From assembly GCF_001440415.1 (NCBI RefSeq), contig NZ_LLYA01000159.1:62001-126000 (forward strand): a DNA stretch of 64,000 nucleotides. Reading direction: 5' to 3'. Below the pieces are notes generated by a model. It saw nothing but the letters and a program-made list of their open reading frames with translations. It was not told the DNA's origin and made no database searches. Below are positions 17,043-27,600 of this stretch, piece after piece. Origin of the DNA: Bradyrhizobium retamae. Its GTDB lineage: Bacteria > Pseudomonadota > Alphaproteobacteria > Rhizobiales > Xanthobacteraceae. Each line of letters opens with the position of its first letter. The first letter of the stretch is position 1. Made by a program: the position numbers and the translations under genes.

Positions 17043-18284
17043 ATGGCACGCCTGAAATTCGGAGCCTTTCTCGCCCCGCATCATCCGATTGGCGAGCATC
17101 CGCTGCTGCAATTCCGCCGCGACCTCGACTTCGTCGAGCAGATCGATGAGCTCGGCTTCGACGAATTCTGGTGCGGCGAGCACCATTCCTCGGGCTGGGA
17201 AATGATCGCCTCGCCGGAAATGTTTCTGGCCGCCGCCGGCGAGCGCACCAAGCGCATCAAGCTCGGCACCGGCGTGATCTCGCTGCCCTATCACCACCCT
17301 TACAATGTCGCGCAGCGTATGGTGCAGCTCGACTGGATGACCGGCGGCCGCGCCATTTTCGGCTCAGGTCCGGGCGCGCTGGCCTCCGACGCGCACACGC
17401 TCGGCATCGATCCGATGACGCAGCGCGACCGCCAGGACGAGGCGATCGCAATCATCCGCCGGCTGTTTAGGGGCGAGCGCGTCACCGCCAGGAGCGACTG
17501 GTTCACCATGCAGGATGCCGCGCTGCAATTGCTGCCGCAGCAGGAAGACATGCCGTTCGTGGTGGCGTCGCAGATTTCACCGTCAGGCATGACGCTTGCC
17601 GGCAAATACGGCATCGGCATCATCTCGCTCGGCTCGATGTCGACGCAGGGCCTCATGGCGCTGCCGACGCAATGGGGCTTTGCCGAGGATGCCGCCAAGA
17701 AGGCCGGCACCACCGTGAGCCGATCGGACTGGCGCGTGCTGCTAAGCTGGCACATCGCCGAGACGCGCGAACAGGCGCAACGCGAGGCCGGCCCCGGCCT
17801 GATGCGCTGGCACAACGAATATAATGTGCGCACGCTGCAGCGGCCGGGCCTCGAGCCATTCACCTCGCCGGAGGACGCGATCGAGAAAACCGCCGGCGGC
17901 GAGAATGCCGCCTCCACCATCGGCACGCCGGATGATCTGGTCAAAACCATCAAGAACCTGATGCAGGTCTCGGGCGGCGTCGGCGCCATCATCGGCTTCG
18001 TGCACGACTGGGCCAACCCGGAAAACACCCGCCGAAGCTGGGACATGGTCGCGCGCTACGTGGTTCCGGAGATCAACGGCTATGTCGCAAAACTGCGCGA
18101 GTCGCAAAAATTCCTGGTCGAGAACCGCGCGGTGTTCGAGCGCGCGGGCCAGGCCGTGATGGCCAAGATCATGGAAAATGAAAAGGCCGCCGCCGCCTTG
18201 CAGCACACCGGCCCCGGCCGCGTCGCGATTCCCGCCGTGAATGCGCCCGACCTGCAGAAGGAAGCGGCGAAGCGCAAGGCGTAA
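17043..18284 (+). CDS. LLM class flavin-dependent oxidoreductase (limonene monooxygenase-like)
   Basis: This 413-residue bacterial luciferase-like monooxygenase uses reduced FMN from a separate reductase. The N-terminus MARLKFGAFLAPHHPIGEHP, the block FDEFWCGEHHSSGWE and the active-site stretch LPYHHPYNVAQRMVQLDWMTGGRAIFGSGPGA are typical of the subgroup annotated as limonene 1,2-monooxygenase-like. A conserved C-terminal part (AAALQHTGPGRVAIPAVN) is also present. GGAGAG precedes the ATG by eight bases. It is followed by a repeat element and then the P450 gene. The true substrate cannot be inferred. Confidence 0.88.
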   Translation: MARLKFGAFLAPHHPIGEHPLLQFRRDLDFVEQIDELGFDEFWCGEHHSSGWEMIASPEMFLAAAGERTKRIKLGTGVISLPYHHPYNVAQRMVQLDWMTGGRAIFGSGPGALASDAHTLGIDPMTQRDRQDEAIAIIRRLFRGERVTARSDWFTMQDAALQLLPQQEDMPFVVASQISPSGMTLAGKYGIGIISLGSMSTQGLMALPTQWGFAEDAAKKAGTTVSRSDWRVLLSWHIAETREQAQREAGPGLMRWHNEYNVRTLQRPGLEPFTSPEDAIEKTAGGENAASTIGTPDDLVKTIKNLMQVSGGVGAIIGFVHDWANPENTRRSWDMVARYVVPEINGYVAKLRESQKFLVENRAVFERAGQAVMAKIMENEKAAAALQHTGPGRVAIPAVNAPDLQKEAAKRKA

Positions 18285-18316
18285 TGGCTCTCGTCAGGAT
18301 CGACGAGATCCCTCCT

Positions 18317-18382
18317 CCGTCGTTGCGAGCCACCCGGTCGGCGCGCATTTGCGCGACCCGTTGGCTCCTCATAATGACGGGG
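18317..18382. repeat. Palindromic intergenic repeat (GTCATTGCGAG-related)
   Basis: The element begins CCGTCGTTGCGAGC and ends CTCATAATGACGGGG, an imperfect inverted pair. Its middle contains GCGCGCATTTGCGCGACCCGTTGGC, closely matching part of the repeat at 13505-13605. The outer arms match the family seen at 59001-59093. It fills most of the space between the flavin oxidoreductase and P450 genes. Confidence 0.6.
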
Positions 18383-18494
18383 CTGGCGGCATTTTGCTTG
18401 GCGGGGGCGCCTACTTCCCGTAATTCAGGCCGCGACAAAGCCGCTGACACGGGCGATAATACTCGCAATCCGAGGCTCAACCGGAGCAATCGCC

Positions 18495-19871
18495 ATGTCG
18501 ATGCAGAGTGTGGCTTCCCCCGTCAATATCCCGGTGCCGCCGAACCCCAAGGCGTTACGGCACATTCCCGGTAACGAGGGGTGGCCGTTCATCGGCAACA
18601 CGCTGGCGGTGCTGGCCGACCCCAAAGGACAGATTGAGAAGTCGGCCGCCAAATACGGTCTGATCTACCGCACCCATCTGTTCGGCGAGACCAGCGTGAC
18701 GATGCTCGGGCCCGAGGCTAACGAGCTCGTGCTGTTCGACCAGGCGCGTCTGTTCTCCTCCACCCACGGCTGGGGGCCGATCCTCGGCCTCTTGTTTCCG
18801 CGCGGGCTGATGCTGCTGGATTTTGAAGAGCACCGCCTGCACCGCCGCGCGCTGTCGGTCGCGTTCAAGTCGGGACCGATGAAGTCCTACCTCGTCGATC
18901 TCGACCGCGGCATTGCCGCGCGGGTCAAGCAGTGGAAGGCGCAGCCAGGCGAGATGCTGGTGTATCCGGCGATGAAGCAGCTCACGCTCGATCTGGCGGC
19001 GACGTCGTTCCTCGGCGCCGATCTCGGGCCTGAGGTCGACGATATCACCCGCGCCTTCATCGACATGGTGGCCGCAGCCGTGGCGCCGATCCGGCGGCCG
19101 CTGCCGTTCACGCAGATGGGCCGCGGCGTTGCGGGCCGCAAGCGGATCGTTGCCTACTTCTCCGAGCAGATTCCGATCCGCCGCGCGCGTGGCGGCGGCG
19201 ATGATCTATTCTCGCAGCTATGCCAGGCGACGCACGAGAACGGCGCGCTGCTGTCGACCCAGGACATCATCGATCATATGAGTTTTCTGATGATGGCGGC
19301 GCATGACACGCTGACATCGTCGCTGACCTCCTTTGTCGGCGAGCTTGCAGCCCACCCCGAATGGCAGCAGCAGTTGCGCGAGGAAGTCAAAGGCCTCGGT
19401 AGCGAGGCCAACGATCCCTCCAGCATCGACAATCTCGAAAAGATGCCGTTGTCGGAAATGGCGTTCAAGGAGGCGCTGCGGCTGAAGCCGCCGGTACCGT
19501 CGATGCCGCGCCGCGCGGTGCGCGGCTTTTCGTTTAAGGGGTACGACATTCCCGCCGGCACGCTGGTCGGCGTCAACCCGCTGTTCACGCACCATATGCC
19601 GGATATCTGGCCCGAGCCGGACAAATTCGATCCGATGCGTTTCTCCGACGAAGCGCAGCGCACCCGCCACCGCTTCGCCTGGGTGCCGTTCGGCGGCGGC
19701 GCGCATATGTGCCTCGGCCTGCACTTCGCCTACATGCAGGCGAAGACCTTTGCGCGGCATTTCCTGCAGAATCTCGAAGTGTCGCTGGAGCCCGGTTACA
19801 AGGCGGACTGGCAGATGTGGCCGATCCCGAAACCGCGGGACGGGCTGCGGGTGATGGTGAAGGCGGTCTGA
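18495..19871 (+). CDS. Cytochrome P450
   Basis: This 458-residue soluble bacterial P450 monooxygenase has the I-helix oxygen-activation motif AAHDT at 268-272 and the K-helix E326-x-x-R329 in FKEALRLKPP. The heme-binding loop FGGGAHMCLGLHFA has the axial thiolate at Cys406. No N-terminal anchor is seen. GGAGCAATCGCC before the ATG is a good ribosome-binding site. No ferredoxin or ferredoxin reductase gene lies nearby, so electrons must come from partners elsewhere. Its neighbours, a cupin, an SDR and a flavin monooxygenase, suggest oxidative metabolism of a hydrophobic compound, but they are not in one operon. Confidence 0.93.
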   Translation: MSMQSVASPVNIPVPPNPKALRHIPGNEGWPFIGNTLAVLADPKGQIEKSAAKYGLIYRTHLFGETSVTMLGPEANELVLFDQARLFSSTHGWGPILGLLFPRGLMLLDFEEHRLHRRALSVAFKSGPMKSYLVDLDRGIAARVKQWKAQPGEMLVYPAMKQLTLDLAATSFLGADLGPEVDDITRAFIDMVAAAVAPIRRPLPFTQMGRGVAGRKRIVAYFSEQIPIRRARGGGDDLFSQLCQATHENGALLSTQDIIDHMSFLMMAAHDTLTSSLTSFVGELAAHPEWQQQLREEVKGLGSEANDPSSIDNLEKMPLSEMAFKEALRLKPPVPSMPRRAVRGFSFKGYDIPAGTLVGVNPLFTHHMPDIWPEPDKFDPMRFSDEAQRTRHRFAWVPFGGGAHMCLGLHFAYMQAKTFARHFLQNLEVSLEPGYKADWQMWPIPKPRDGLRVMVKAV

Positions 19872-19901
19872 AGTTAAAGGCTGCGTCCCTACGATCTGCC
19901 C

Positions 19902-20399
19902 TTACTTCACCAGCGTCGTGAGTTGCGCGCCTTCGTCGGCCACAAACACCGCGATCAATTCCGCAGGCTCCGTCATGCTGGCATTGGCCGAGACCAGGTG
20001 GGTTGAGCCGGGCGGCTCGAAGAACGACTGGCCTACCCCAAACGTCTCGATCGGGCCGCCGGCAAGCTGCGAGCGGATCTCGCCCTTGGTGACGTAGGCG
20101 GTGACGGAGCCGGCATGCTGGTGCGCAGGCGTGAAGCCGCCCGGGCCGTAAAATACGCGCACGATGGTGACGCGCTTGCCCGGCACGTTCGGAAGTGCAT
20201 GCGAGCTGATCGGCTCGACGACCTCCTGCGTCGAACCGGTTACGCTGTTGGCGCAGAGCGGCTCGATGATCGCTGAAACCGCGTCCATGGTCGACGGCAG
20301 CGTCTTGCTGATGACGAAGGCACAGGCGAGCCCGGCGATGATGGCGAGATAGAACGGCCGAGAGTTGGCTGGTTGTGACAGCCGAAATGTTGTGGACAT
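19902..20399 (-). CDS. Membrane-anchored cupin domain protein
   Basis: This 165-residue protein has one N-terminal hydrophobic segment (FYLAIIAGLACAFVISKTL, about residues 17-35) acting as anchor or uncleaved signal. A single small cupin barrel follows, in which HQHAGSVTAYVTKGE supplies the first metal-binding histidines and GSTHLVSANAS the last. GGGAGG about ten bases before the ATG fixes the start. It converges on the P450 gene with 30 bases between the stops. It is probably a periplasmic sensor-like or dioxygenase-like cupin, with function unknown. Confidence 0.85.
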   Translation of the reverse strand: MSTTFRLSQPANSRPFYLAIIAGLACAFVISKTLPSTMDAVSAIIEPLCANSVTGSTQEVVEPISSHALPNVPGKRVTIVRVFYGPGGFTPAHQHAGSVTAYVTKGEIRSQLAGGPIETFGVGQSFFEPPGSTHLVSANASMTEPAELIAVFVADEGAQLTTLVK

Positions 20400-20435
20400 T
20401 TGTTTCTAACCTCCCAAGGACCGAGCTCTACCTTC

Positions 20436-20476
20436 GTCATTCCGGGATGGTGCGTCAGCACCAGATCCGGAATGAC
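20436..20476. repeat. Palindromic repeat, GTCATTCCGG family (copy 1, short)
   Basis: GTCATTCCGG (20436-20445) and CCGGAATGAC (20467-20476) form perfect inverted ends, with GATGGTGCG following the left arm. The same left arm and spacer start recur at 55915 and 60784, where the elements are about 100 bases long; this copy is internally shortened. Confidence 0.75.
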
Positions 20477-20485
20477 AACCGTCCA

Positions 20486-21325
20486 TTACGCACCCTGATC
20501 GAACGCCTTCCTCAGCGTAACGTAGCCCTGCTGCTGCTGGCTCCAGTTGCGGCCGCCGGTCATGGCGCCGTCGACCACCAGATCGTGACCGTTGATGAAG
20601 GAGGATTCGTCGCTGGCCAGAAACACCGCGGCGTGCGCGATATCGTCGGGTAGACCGGCCCGCGGAATCGGCTGCGCGGCCTTGTAGACCTCGCGCATCA
20701 CGGCCGAGGTCTTTTCGGCAGCCTCCACTGACAGGCCGAGCGCTTTACCGAAAATGCCGGTCGCGATCGCGCCGGGCGAAATCGAATTGACGCGGATGTT
20801 GGCTTCGCCGAGCTCCATTGCCACGCATTTGGTAAGATGGATGACGGCTGCCTTTGCCGCGCTATAGACCATCGACGACGAAAAGCCGGCGAGGCGACCG
20901 GCAATGCTGCCGTTGTTGATGATGCTGCCGGAGCCTTGCTTGCGCATATGCGGCGCCGCATGTTTCATGCCGAGCATCACGCTGCGCACCAGCGTCGCCA
21001 TCGCGGCATCAAACCGCTCGACCTCAAGCCCCTCAATGCCGCCGGTCTGCGCCGGGCCGCCGGCATTGTTGAACAGACAATCGATGCGGCCGAACTTTTC
21101 CACCGAAAGCCCAATCAGCGCGCTCATCTGTTCTTCCACCGTGACGTCGGTCTGGCGGAAGATGCAGTTGGCTCCGAGCTTCTTGGCCAGCGCCTCGCCC
21201 TCCGGCACGCGGCGCCCGGCGATGACGATTTTTGCGCCCTCGGCGACGAATAGCTCGGCGGTGTGCAACCCGATGCCGCTGGTCGCGCCGGTGATCACCG
21301 CAATCTTGCCGTTCAGCCGTCCCAT
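20486..21325 (-). CDS. SDR family NAD(P)-dependent oxidoreductase
   Basis: This short-chain dehydrogenase/reductase has 279 residues from the ATG at 21325. The cofactor motif TGATSGIG is near residues 11-18, then NNAGGPA, the catalytic Ser in NNGSIAG and the YSAAKAA segment with catalytic Tyr and Lys. The C-terminal part (DESSFINGHDLVVDGAMTGG) is typical of classical SDRs of the cyclopentanol dehydrogenase type. The frame extends 72 codons further upstream, but that part has no SDR counterpart. The ATG at 21325 has a weak GGGG upstream. It follows the same direction as the cupin gene. Confidence 0.92.
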   Translation of the reverse strand: MGRLNGKIAVITGATSGIGLHTAELFVAEGAKIVIAGRRVPEGEALAKKLGANCIFRQTDVTVEEQMSALIGLSVEKFGRIDCLFNNAGGPAQTGGIEGLEVERFDAAMATLVRSVMLGMKHAAPHMRKQGSGSIINNGSIAGRLAGFSSSMVYSAAKAAVIHLTKCVAMELGEANIRVNSISPGAIATGIFGKALGLSVEAAEKTSAVMREVYKAAQPIPRAGLPDDIAHAAVFLASDESSFINGHDLVVDGAMTGGRNWSQQQQGYVTLRKAFDQGA

Positions 21326-21511
21326 GTTGTTACCCCGTCGAAATTCGTTGATGCCAATATTCCCGTCCCTCGCGGACAAGGCAAGCGAGCTTGTTCCATC
21401 GCGAGCGCCCGGCGCTCGGCTGGCCTTGCTGCCCTGCGCGCCACGAAATCCCCGATATTCGATATGATCGGCCATATTTTGGATGCGCTGATCACGTGAA
21501 GTGACAACCCG

Positions 21512-22474
21512 ATGAAGAAATTGATCGACGAACTCAGGCACGGCTGGCTGGGAATCTCCCAGCCCTCCTTGCTTTCCAGCACGGTGTTCGCGGCCGGCTG
21601 TCTCGCCTTGTCGACGATCGCCCGGTGGGGTATCGCCCAGATTCGTCCGGACGTATTCTTCACGCCTTATTTTCCAGCCGTGTTCCTGGCCGCCGCCGTC
21701 GGCGGCGCCCGGGTCGGGATCGCGACGGCAATCGCGGGAGGCGCGCTCGGCGTCCTCGTCAATTTCAGCAGTGCCACGGCCGATTCCGCACGGTTTGCGC
21801 TGCTAGTGATGTTCTGGGCCGTTTGCGGCTTTGCCATTTGGGGCGTCGACCATTACCGGAGGATCGTCGCGCAACAACGGGAAGATTCCAAACGCCTGGT
21901 CCAGGAAGAGGGGTATCGCAAGCTCCTCGTCGAGGAGTTGCAGCACCGACTCAAAAACAAGACGTCGACGATCCACGCTGTGCTGCACCAGGTCCTGCAG
22001 GACCAGCCGGAGGTCTGGGGCAGCATCGATCGCCGCCTCCGCGCATTGTCGGCGACCGACGATTTGATCGCGCGGCTGGACGGCAGCGGCTGCGACATCA
22101 AGGACATGCTGCGTTCCGAGCTCGGGCCCTACGGCCACGTCCGGTTCAATTTGAACGGCGATGCGCTGTTTCTGCCGGCCAAACTGGCGGTCAGCCTGGC
22201 GTTGGTCTTCCACGAGCTGGCCACCAATGCGGGCAAGTACGGCGCGTTTTCTTCGGCCCGCGGGCTGCTACAGGTGTCATGGTCGGTGTCGGACGATCGC
22301 CTCAATCTCACCTGGGATGAAACCGAAGGCCCCGTGATCGAAAGCGTCGGCCCGCCGGGCTTCGGCACCAAGCTGTTGCAATCGGCGCTGCGCGCGTTCG
22401 ACGGCAAGACCGAGATCAGCTTCCTGAAGACCGGCGTGCATTGCACGATGCAATGCAAGATCCCGGCGAGCTAG
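21512..22474 (+). CDS. HWE-family sensor histidine kinase with DUF4118 membrane domain
   Basis: This 320-residue kinase has three or four membrane helices at residues 20-112, in the arrangement of the KdpD-like DUF4118 module. The dimerisation/phospho-acceptor region LQHRLKNKTSTIHA has His145. The N-box is HELATNAGKYGAFS (His234, Asn239), and the WxE signature is Trp268-Asp-Glu270. GFGTKLLQ follows near 283. The N-box histidine and WxE together define the HWE family common in Rhizobiales, often involved in light or general-stress signalling. No receiver gene is adjacent, so its partner is unknown. It is divergent from the SDR gene. Confidence 0.9.
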   Translation: MKKLIDELRHGWLGISQPSLLSSTVFAAGCLALSTIARWGIAQIRPDVFFTPYFPAVFLAAAVGGARVGIATAIAGGALGVLVNFSSATADSARFALLVMFWAVCGFAIWGVDHYRRIVAQQREDSKRLVQEEGYRKLLVEELQHRLKNKTSTIHAVLHQVLQDQPEVWGSIDRRLRALSATDDLIARLDGSGCDIKDMLRSELGPYGHVRFNLNGDALFLPAKLAVSLALVFHELATNAGKYGAFSSARGLLQVSWSVSDDRLNLTWDETEGPVIESVGPPGFGTKLLQSALRAFDGKTEISFLKTGVHCTMQCKIPAS

Positions 22475-22681
22475 GCCCGACAACGCCCCGCCATTCTCGT
22501 TTTGAAGCATCTTTTCGATACAGATCTCCGCCGCTTTGAGCGACCTTCTCGTTTCGCGTTGACACTCTGTTAATGACGATCGAGCCCGGGGACGTTCGAA
22601 ATCGCCACCTCCTACGGTTGTTGCGGTCTTTCGGAAGTCCGCTTAACCAATACTACAACGGACTTTGCCAAGCTCCCCGGC

Positions 22682-24457
22682 ATGCATAGTCCCTACAAGA
22701 ACGACTTTCAGGCGGCGGCGACGCAGGCCGCCAATGAAAGCGCATTTGAATCCGAACTGAATATCCTGAAAGATATCTTCAGGCTGCTTCCGACCAGCGT
22801 GACGGTTCAGGACGAGAACGGCGAGTTCGTGCTGGTGAACGACGCCGCGGCAGCCGCGCTGCGGATGGCCACCGCCGCGCCGGAGGCCTCGCACCTGAAC
22901 GATCGCCGCGAAACCTGCCTCGAATTGCTACGTTCCGGCCGCCCGGCGGTGCTTGAAGAATCCATTGCCGGTGGCCAAACCAAGCAGGTATTTCTGACCT
23001 CCCACCGGCCGGTTCGGATCGCCGAGCGCAATCTGCTGATCTCGAGCTCGACCGACATTTCCGAACAGAAGGCGTTCGAGGAACATCTGTTCCGCTCCGC
23101 CTATTACGACGAGTTGACCGGGCTGCCGACGCGGCGCGTGATCGAACATCGCGTCAACAGTCTCTTGAAGTACGACAACGGACAGAGCCTTTTCGCGCTG
23201 GCCTTTCTCGACGTCGATAATTTCAAGCACATCAACGATTACTACGGACATTCGGTCGGCGACGCGCTGCTGGCGGAGATCGCCAAGCGGGTGGGACTTG
23301 ATTTGCGCGACACGGACATTCTGTCGCGGATCAGCGGCGACGAATTCGTTCTGCTGCTCAACCCGGTCGAGAGCGAGAGCGAGGTCGCCGAATTCATCCG
23401 CTTCATTCTGCAGCGGCTGAAGACACCGTTCTTCATCGACCAGTCTGAAATCTTCGCCTCGACCTCGATCGGCGTCAGCCTCTACCCCGAGCACGGGCGC
23501 AGCTATGAGGAGTTGCGTCAGAACGCCGATATCGCGATGTACCGCGTCAAGAACGGCAGCAAGGGCGCCGCCGCGTTCTTCGACGCCAGCATGGAACGCG
23601 AAGCCCTGGCGCGGATGAAGGTCGAGCAGGCGCTGCGGGTGGCGATCCTGGAAAAGCGCTTTTGCTGCGCTTTCCAGCCCAAGGTCGATATCCGGACCCA
23701 GGAGCTCATGGGCGTCGAGGCGCTGGTGCGACTGCGCGACGACGAGGGGGTGATCCAAGCCCCCAGCACCTTCATCAATCTTGCCACCGAACTCGGCCTG
23801 ATCGACGAATTGACTCACCTGGTGCTGGCCGAGATCGTCAAATCGATCGACCTGATCAACGAAAACTTCGGCCCCGACACCACGATCAGCATGAACGTTG
23901 CGGCCAAACAGGCCGGCAATCTCGAATTCATGCGCTCGTTCGCCCAGGCGATCGAAGCCACCGGATTTCCAAAGCGCTTCATGATCGAGGTGACGGAAGA
24001 CGCCTTCGTAACCAAGACGCATTTCCAGGACGAGATTCTGCCGATCTTCCGCAAGCTCGGCGTCAAGATCTCGATCGACGATTTCGGCATCGGCTATTCA
24101 TCGCTGTCGGCGCTGGCCGACATTACCGCCGACGAGATCAAGATCGACCGCTCCTTCATCACCGATATCCATAAGCGTCCGCGTAGCCAGGGCATCTTGC
24201 GGGCAATCGAATCCCTGAGCGAAGCGCTCGGCATGACCGTGATCGCCGAAGGCATCGAAACTTTCGAGGAACTGGCCTACCTGCAGGCAGCGACCAAGAT
24301 CCGCTACGCCCAAGGTTACTATTTCTCAAAGCCGATCTTCCTGGAAGACCTCAAACTGACGACCCCGCGCGCCAGCGAGGCGCGCGCCAGCCAGATTAGC
24401 CGGCCGGCACAGGAAAACCGCCCCACCTATTCACGCGCCGGCGGCTATCGCCGTTAG
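22682..24457 (+). CDS. PAS-GGDEF-EAL cyclic-di-GMP protein
   Basis: This 591-residue cytoplasmic protein has a PAS sensor (about 35-130), a diguanylate cyclase-type domain (about 137-300) and an EAL phosphodiesterase-type domain (about 315-560). The cyclase motif reads SGDEF instead of GGDEF, which may lower or preserve activity. The EAL domain keeps its catalytic set: VEALVR, NVAAKQ, EVTEDAF, DDFGIGYSS and KIDRSF. It has no transmembrane segment, so any signal is cytoplasmic. The next gene is a second, membrane-bound GGDEF-EAL protein. A short basic tail ends the protein. Confidence 0.92.
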   Translation: MHSPYKNDFQAAATQAANESAFESELNILKDIFRLLPTSVTVQDENGEFVLVNDAAAAALRMATAAPEASHLNDRRETCLELLRSGRPAVLEESIAGGQTKQVFLTSHRPVRIAERNLLISSSTDISEQKAFEEHLFRSAYYDELTGLPTRRVIEHRVNSLLKYDNGQSLFALAFLDVDNFKHINDYYGHSVGDALLAEIAKRVGLDLRDTDILSRISGDEFVLLLNPVESESEVAEFIRFILQRLKTPFFIDQSEIFASTSIGVSLYPEHGRSYEELRQNADIAMYRVKNGSKGAAAFFDASMEREALARMKVEQALRVAILEKRFCCAFQPKVDIRTQELMGVEALVRLRDDEGVIQAPSTFINLATELGLIDELTHLVLAEIVKSIDLINENFGPDTTISMNVAAKQAGNLEFMRSFAQAIEATGFPKRFMIEVTEDAFVTKTHFQDEILPIFRKLGVKISIDDFGIGYSSLSALADITADEIKIDRSFITDIHKRPRSQGILRAIESLSEALGMTVIAEGIETFEELAYLQAATKIRYAQGYYFSKPIFLEDLKLTTPRASEARASQISRPAQENRPTYSRAGGYRR

Positions 24458-24458
24458 A

Positions 24459-24502
24459 GCGTTTTCCAGCGAAGTGGACACCGGTTCGCGTCAAGAAAAC
24501 GC
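24459..24502. repeat. Palindromic intergenic repeat (GCGTTTTC family)
   Basis: GCGTTTTC (24459-24466) and GAAAACGC (24495-24502) are perfect inverted ends around CAGCGAAGTGGACACCGG. A closely similar element is common between genes in Bradyrhizobium and related genera, which I state from general knowledge. It begins a few bases after the stop of the upstream GGDEF-EAL gene. Confidence 0.65.
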
Positions 24503-24627
24503 GTCAAACAAAGACCTGAACTTGGCGATTTCGCCCGAAGGACACTCGATCAAGGCTTAGGTAACCGGATTTCCTAACGGCTTATGACATGCGCGCATTG
24601 TATGCATGTTCCCGGGGAGAAGGGAGA

Positions 24628-27600
24628 ATGCGCGACCTGTTTCACCACCTGCGAGGCATGAAGGCCCGAACCGCGGCCGCCGGACGGCACCTTGCCGCAA
24701 CGATCCGGGGCCCGGTGTTGTGGCTGACCCTTTGCGGCGGCTTGCTGGTCGCAGCGATTTTCGTCGGTACCATCATGATGGCCGGCGAATTTCGTGAGCG
24801 CGCGCTCGTCAACAGCGAGCGCGAGCTGCAGAATACCGTTCTTCTGCTCACCCGCCATTTCGACCAGCAGTTCGAGGACTCCGACACGCTCGCCGACGAC
24901 GTGATCTCCCGGCTGCAGATTTCCGGCATCGGCTCGGAGGAGGAATTCCGGCAACGCGTCGCGAGCGCAGAAGCGCACGAGATCCTGAGATCGAAGGCGG
25001 GCGTGCTGTCCTATCTCGGCGACATCTCGATCTTCGATTCCAATGGAGACATGATCAACTGGTCGCGGCCGCTGCCGGCGCCCAAGCTCAACATTTCCGA
25101 GCGGGCCTATTTCAAGAGCTTCAAGTTCGATTCGCGATCACCTTCCATTCTGGCCGAGTCGGTTCGCAGCTATCTGATGGGCAACCTGAACTCCGTCATT
25201 GCCCATCGATTGAAGGGCGAAGACGGCATCTTCCTCGGCGTGATGACGCGGCGCATCAACCCCGCCAACTACGAAAAATTCTTCGCTTCCGTTGCTCTCG
25301 GAACCGGCGCTGCCATTTCGATGTTTCATGCCGACGGCACCCTGCTGGCCCGCTATCCGCGCGTAGACGCACTGATCGGCCAGAATTTTTCGAACGCGCC
25401 GCTGCTGCAGCGCGTGCGGGAAAGCGGCAGCGCGCAGACGCTGCGCGTGCAAAGCCCGATCGACCAGACTGCCAGGCTGGGATCTGCGGCTCCGCTCGCG
25501 CATTACTCGGGCGTGGTGGTCGCGACCAACACGGTTGCCGCCGCACTCGCCGACTGGCGGGAGCAAACCAGATTCCTGCTCGGCGCGGCGACGCTGTCCG
25601 CGGTGGTGATCGCCCTGATCCTGTTCCTGATCATCCGGCAGATCACCCGGCAGAGCCGCGAAGCGCAGCAGCGGCTGGAAACGGAGCGGGGCCGGCTCGA
25701 TACCGCCCTGAACAACATGATTCAGGGCTTGGCGACGTTCGACGCCTCGGCTCGCCTCGTCACCTTCAACCAGCGCTACATCGACATGCACAATCTGTCG
25801 GCCGACGTGGTCAAGCCCGGCTGTCATCTTCGCGACCTGATGCAGCATCGCAAGGATCGCGGCTCGTTCGATGGCGACATCGATGAGTTCTGCGATTCGG
25901 TCGTGCAGAACATCGCGCGCGGCCAGGCGGGTCACAGCGTCATCCAATGCGCCGACGGGCGCACATTCTTGACGGTGAGAAAGCCGCTGGCGGATGGCGG
26001 GTGGGTCGCTACCATGGAAGACATCACCGAGCGGCGCAACCTCGAGCGGGAGCGCGACCGCAACTACGCCTTCCTGAGCCAGATCATCGATCACATCCCC
26101 TCCCAGATCACCGTGAAGGACGTGCACGACCGGCGCTATCTGCTGGTCAACCGCGTGGCGGAAGCCCATTTCGGCATTTCGCGCGACCTGATCATCGGCA
26201 GGACGGCCTCCGACATCTTTCCGCAAGCCGCCGCCGAGATCATTGCGGCCGACGAAGAGAAAACGCTGCAATCTCCCGACGGCCTGTTCAAGGACGAGCA
26301 TGTCTGGGAAACCCAGGGAATGGGCCCGCGCTACGTCACCTCCAAACGGCTCGGAATCCGCAACGCGGCGGGCCAGGCGCATTACATCATCAACGTCGTC
26401 GACGACGTTACCGAGCGCCGGTTTGCCAACGATAAGATCGCGCATCTGGCGCATTACGATGCGCTGACCGACCTTCCGAACCGGGTGCTGTTCCGCGAGC
26501 AGATCGGCCGCGAGCTTCGCAAGGCCGCAGGCGGCGACCGATTCGCACTGCTCTATATCGACATCGACGAATTCAAGGGCATCAACGACTCGCTCGGACA
26601 CCATGTCGGCGACGAGCTTCTGAAGGCGGTTGCAGCCTGCCTCAAGGACTGCATCAAGCCGGGCGATCTGATTGCCCGTCTCGGCGGCGACGAGTTCGCA
26701 GTGATCCAGACCGCGATCGGCGGCCGCGCGGAGGTCGAGGAATTTGTGGCCCGCATTTACGAGGCGATACGGCAGCCCTATCGATGCCTCGGCCATCATC
26801 TCTCGACTGATGCGAGCATCGGCATCGCGCTCGCGCCGGAGGACGGCATCGAACTCGACCAGTTGATCAAGCACGCCGACCTTGCCATGTACGCCGCCAA
26901 GGCCGAGGGACGCCGCACCCATCGCTTCTTCGAGCCGGCGATGGATGCGCGCGCCCAGGCGCGGCTCACCATGGAGCAGGATCTGCGACAGGCATTGGCC
27001 GACGGCGGCTTCGAAATTCACTACCAGCCGCTGCTCGATCTCGCGAGCGGCGAGGTGACGGGCTGCGAGGCGCTGTTGCGCTGGCGGCATCCCGAACGCG
27101 GCATGGTCTCACCGGCCGAATTCATTCCGATTGCCGAAGACACCGGCCTGATTAACGAACTCGGCGATTGGGTCATGCAGACCGCCTGCACCGAGGCGGC
27201 CGGCTGGCCGTCCCGGGTCCGGCTCGCCGTCAACGTTTCTCCGATCCAGTTGAAGTCGCCGACGCTGGCGCTGCGGATCACTGGCGCGCTGGCCGCCTCC
27301 GGCCTGCCGCCCGACCGGCTCGAGATCGAAATCACGGAGGCGGTGCTGATCCATGACGACGAAACGGCTCTCGCCATCCTGCATCAGCTTCGCGCCATCG
27401 GTGTGCGCATCGCGCTTGACGATTTCGGCACCGGCTTCTCCTCGCTGAGCTATCTGAAACGATTCCCGTTCGACAAGATCAAGATCGACCGCTGCTTCGT
27501 CAGCGACATCGAGGTCGACGGCTCGGCGGCGATCGTGCAGGCGGTGGTGAACATCGCAGCCGCCCGCAACATGACCACGACGGCAGAAGGCGTCGAGACC

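Noticed and set aside
25138..27090. 650-codon minus-strand frame opposite the GGDEF-EAL gene
   Set aside because: Shadow of a well-supported coding frame; no domain resemblance and typical antisense composition.
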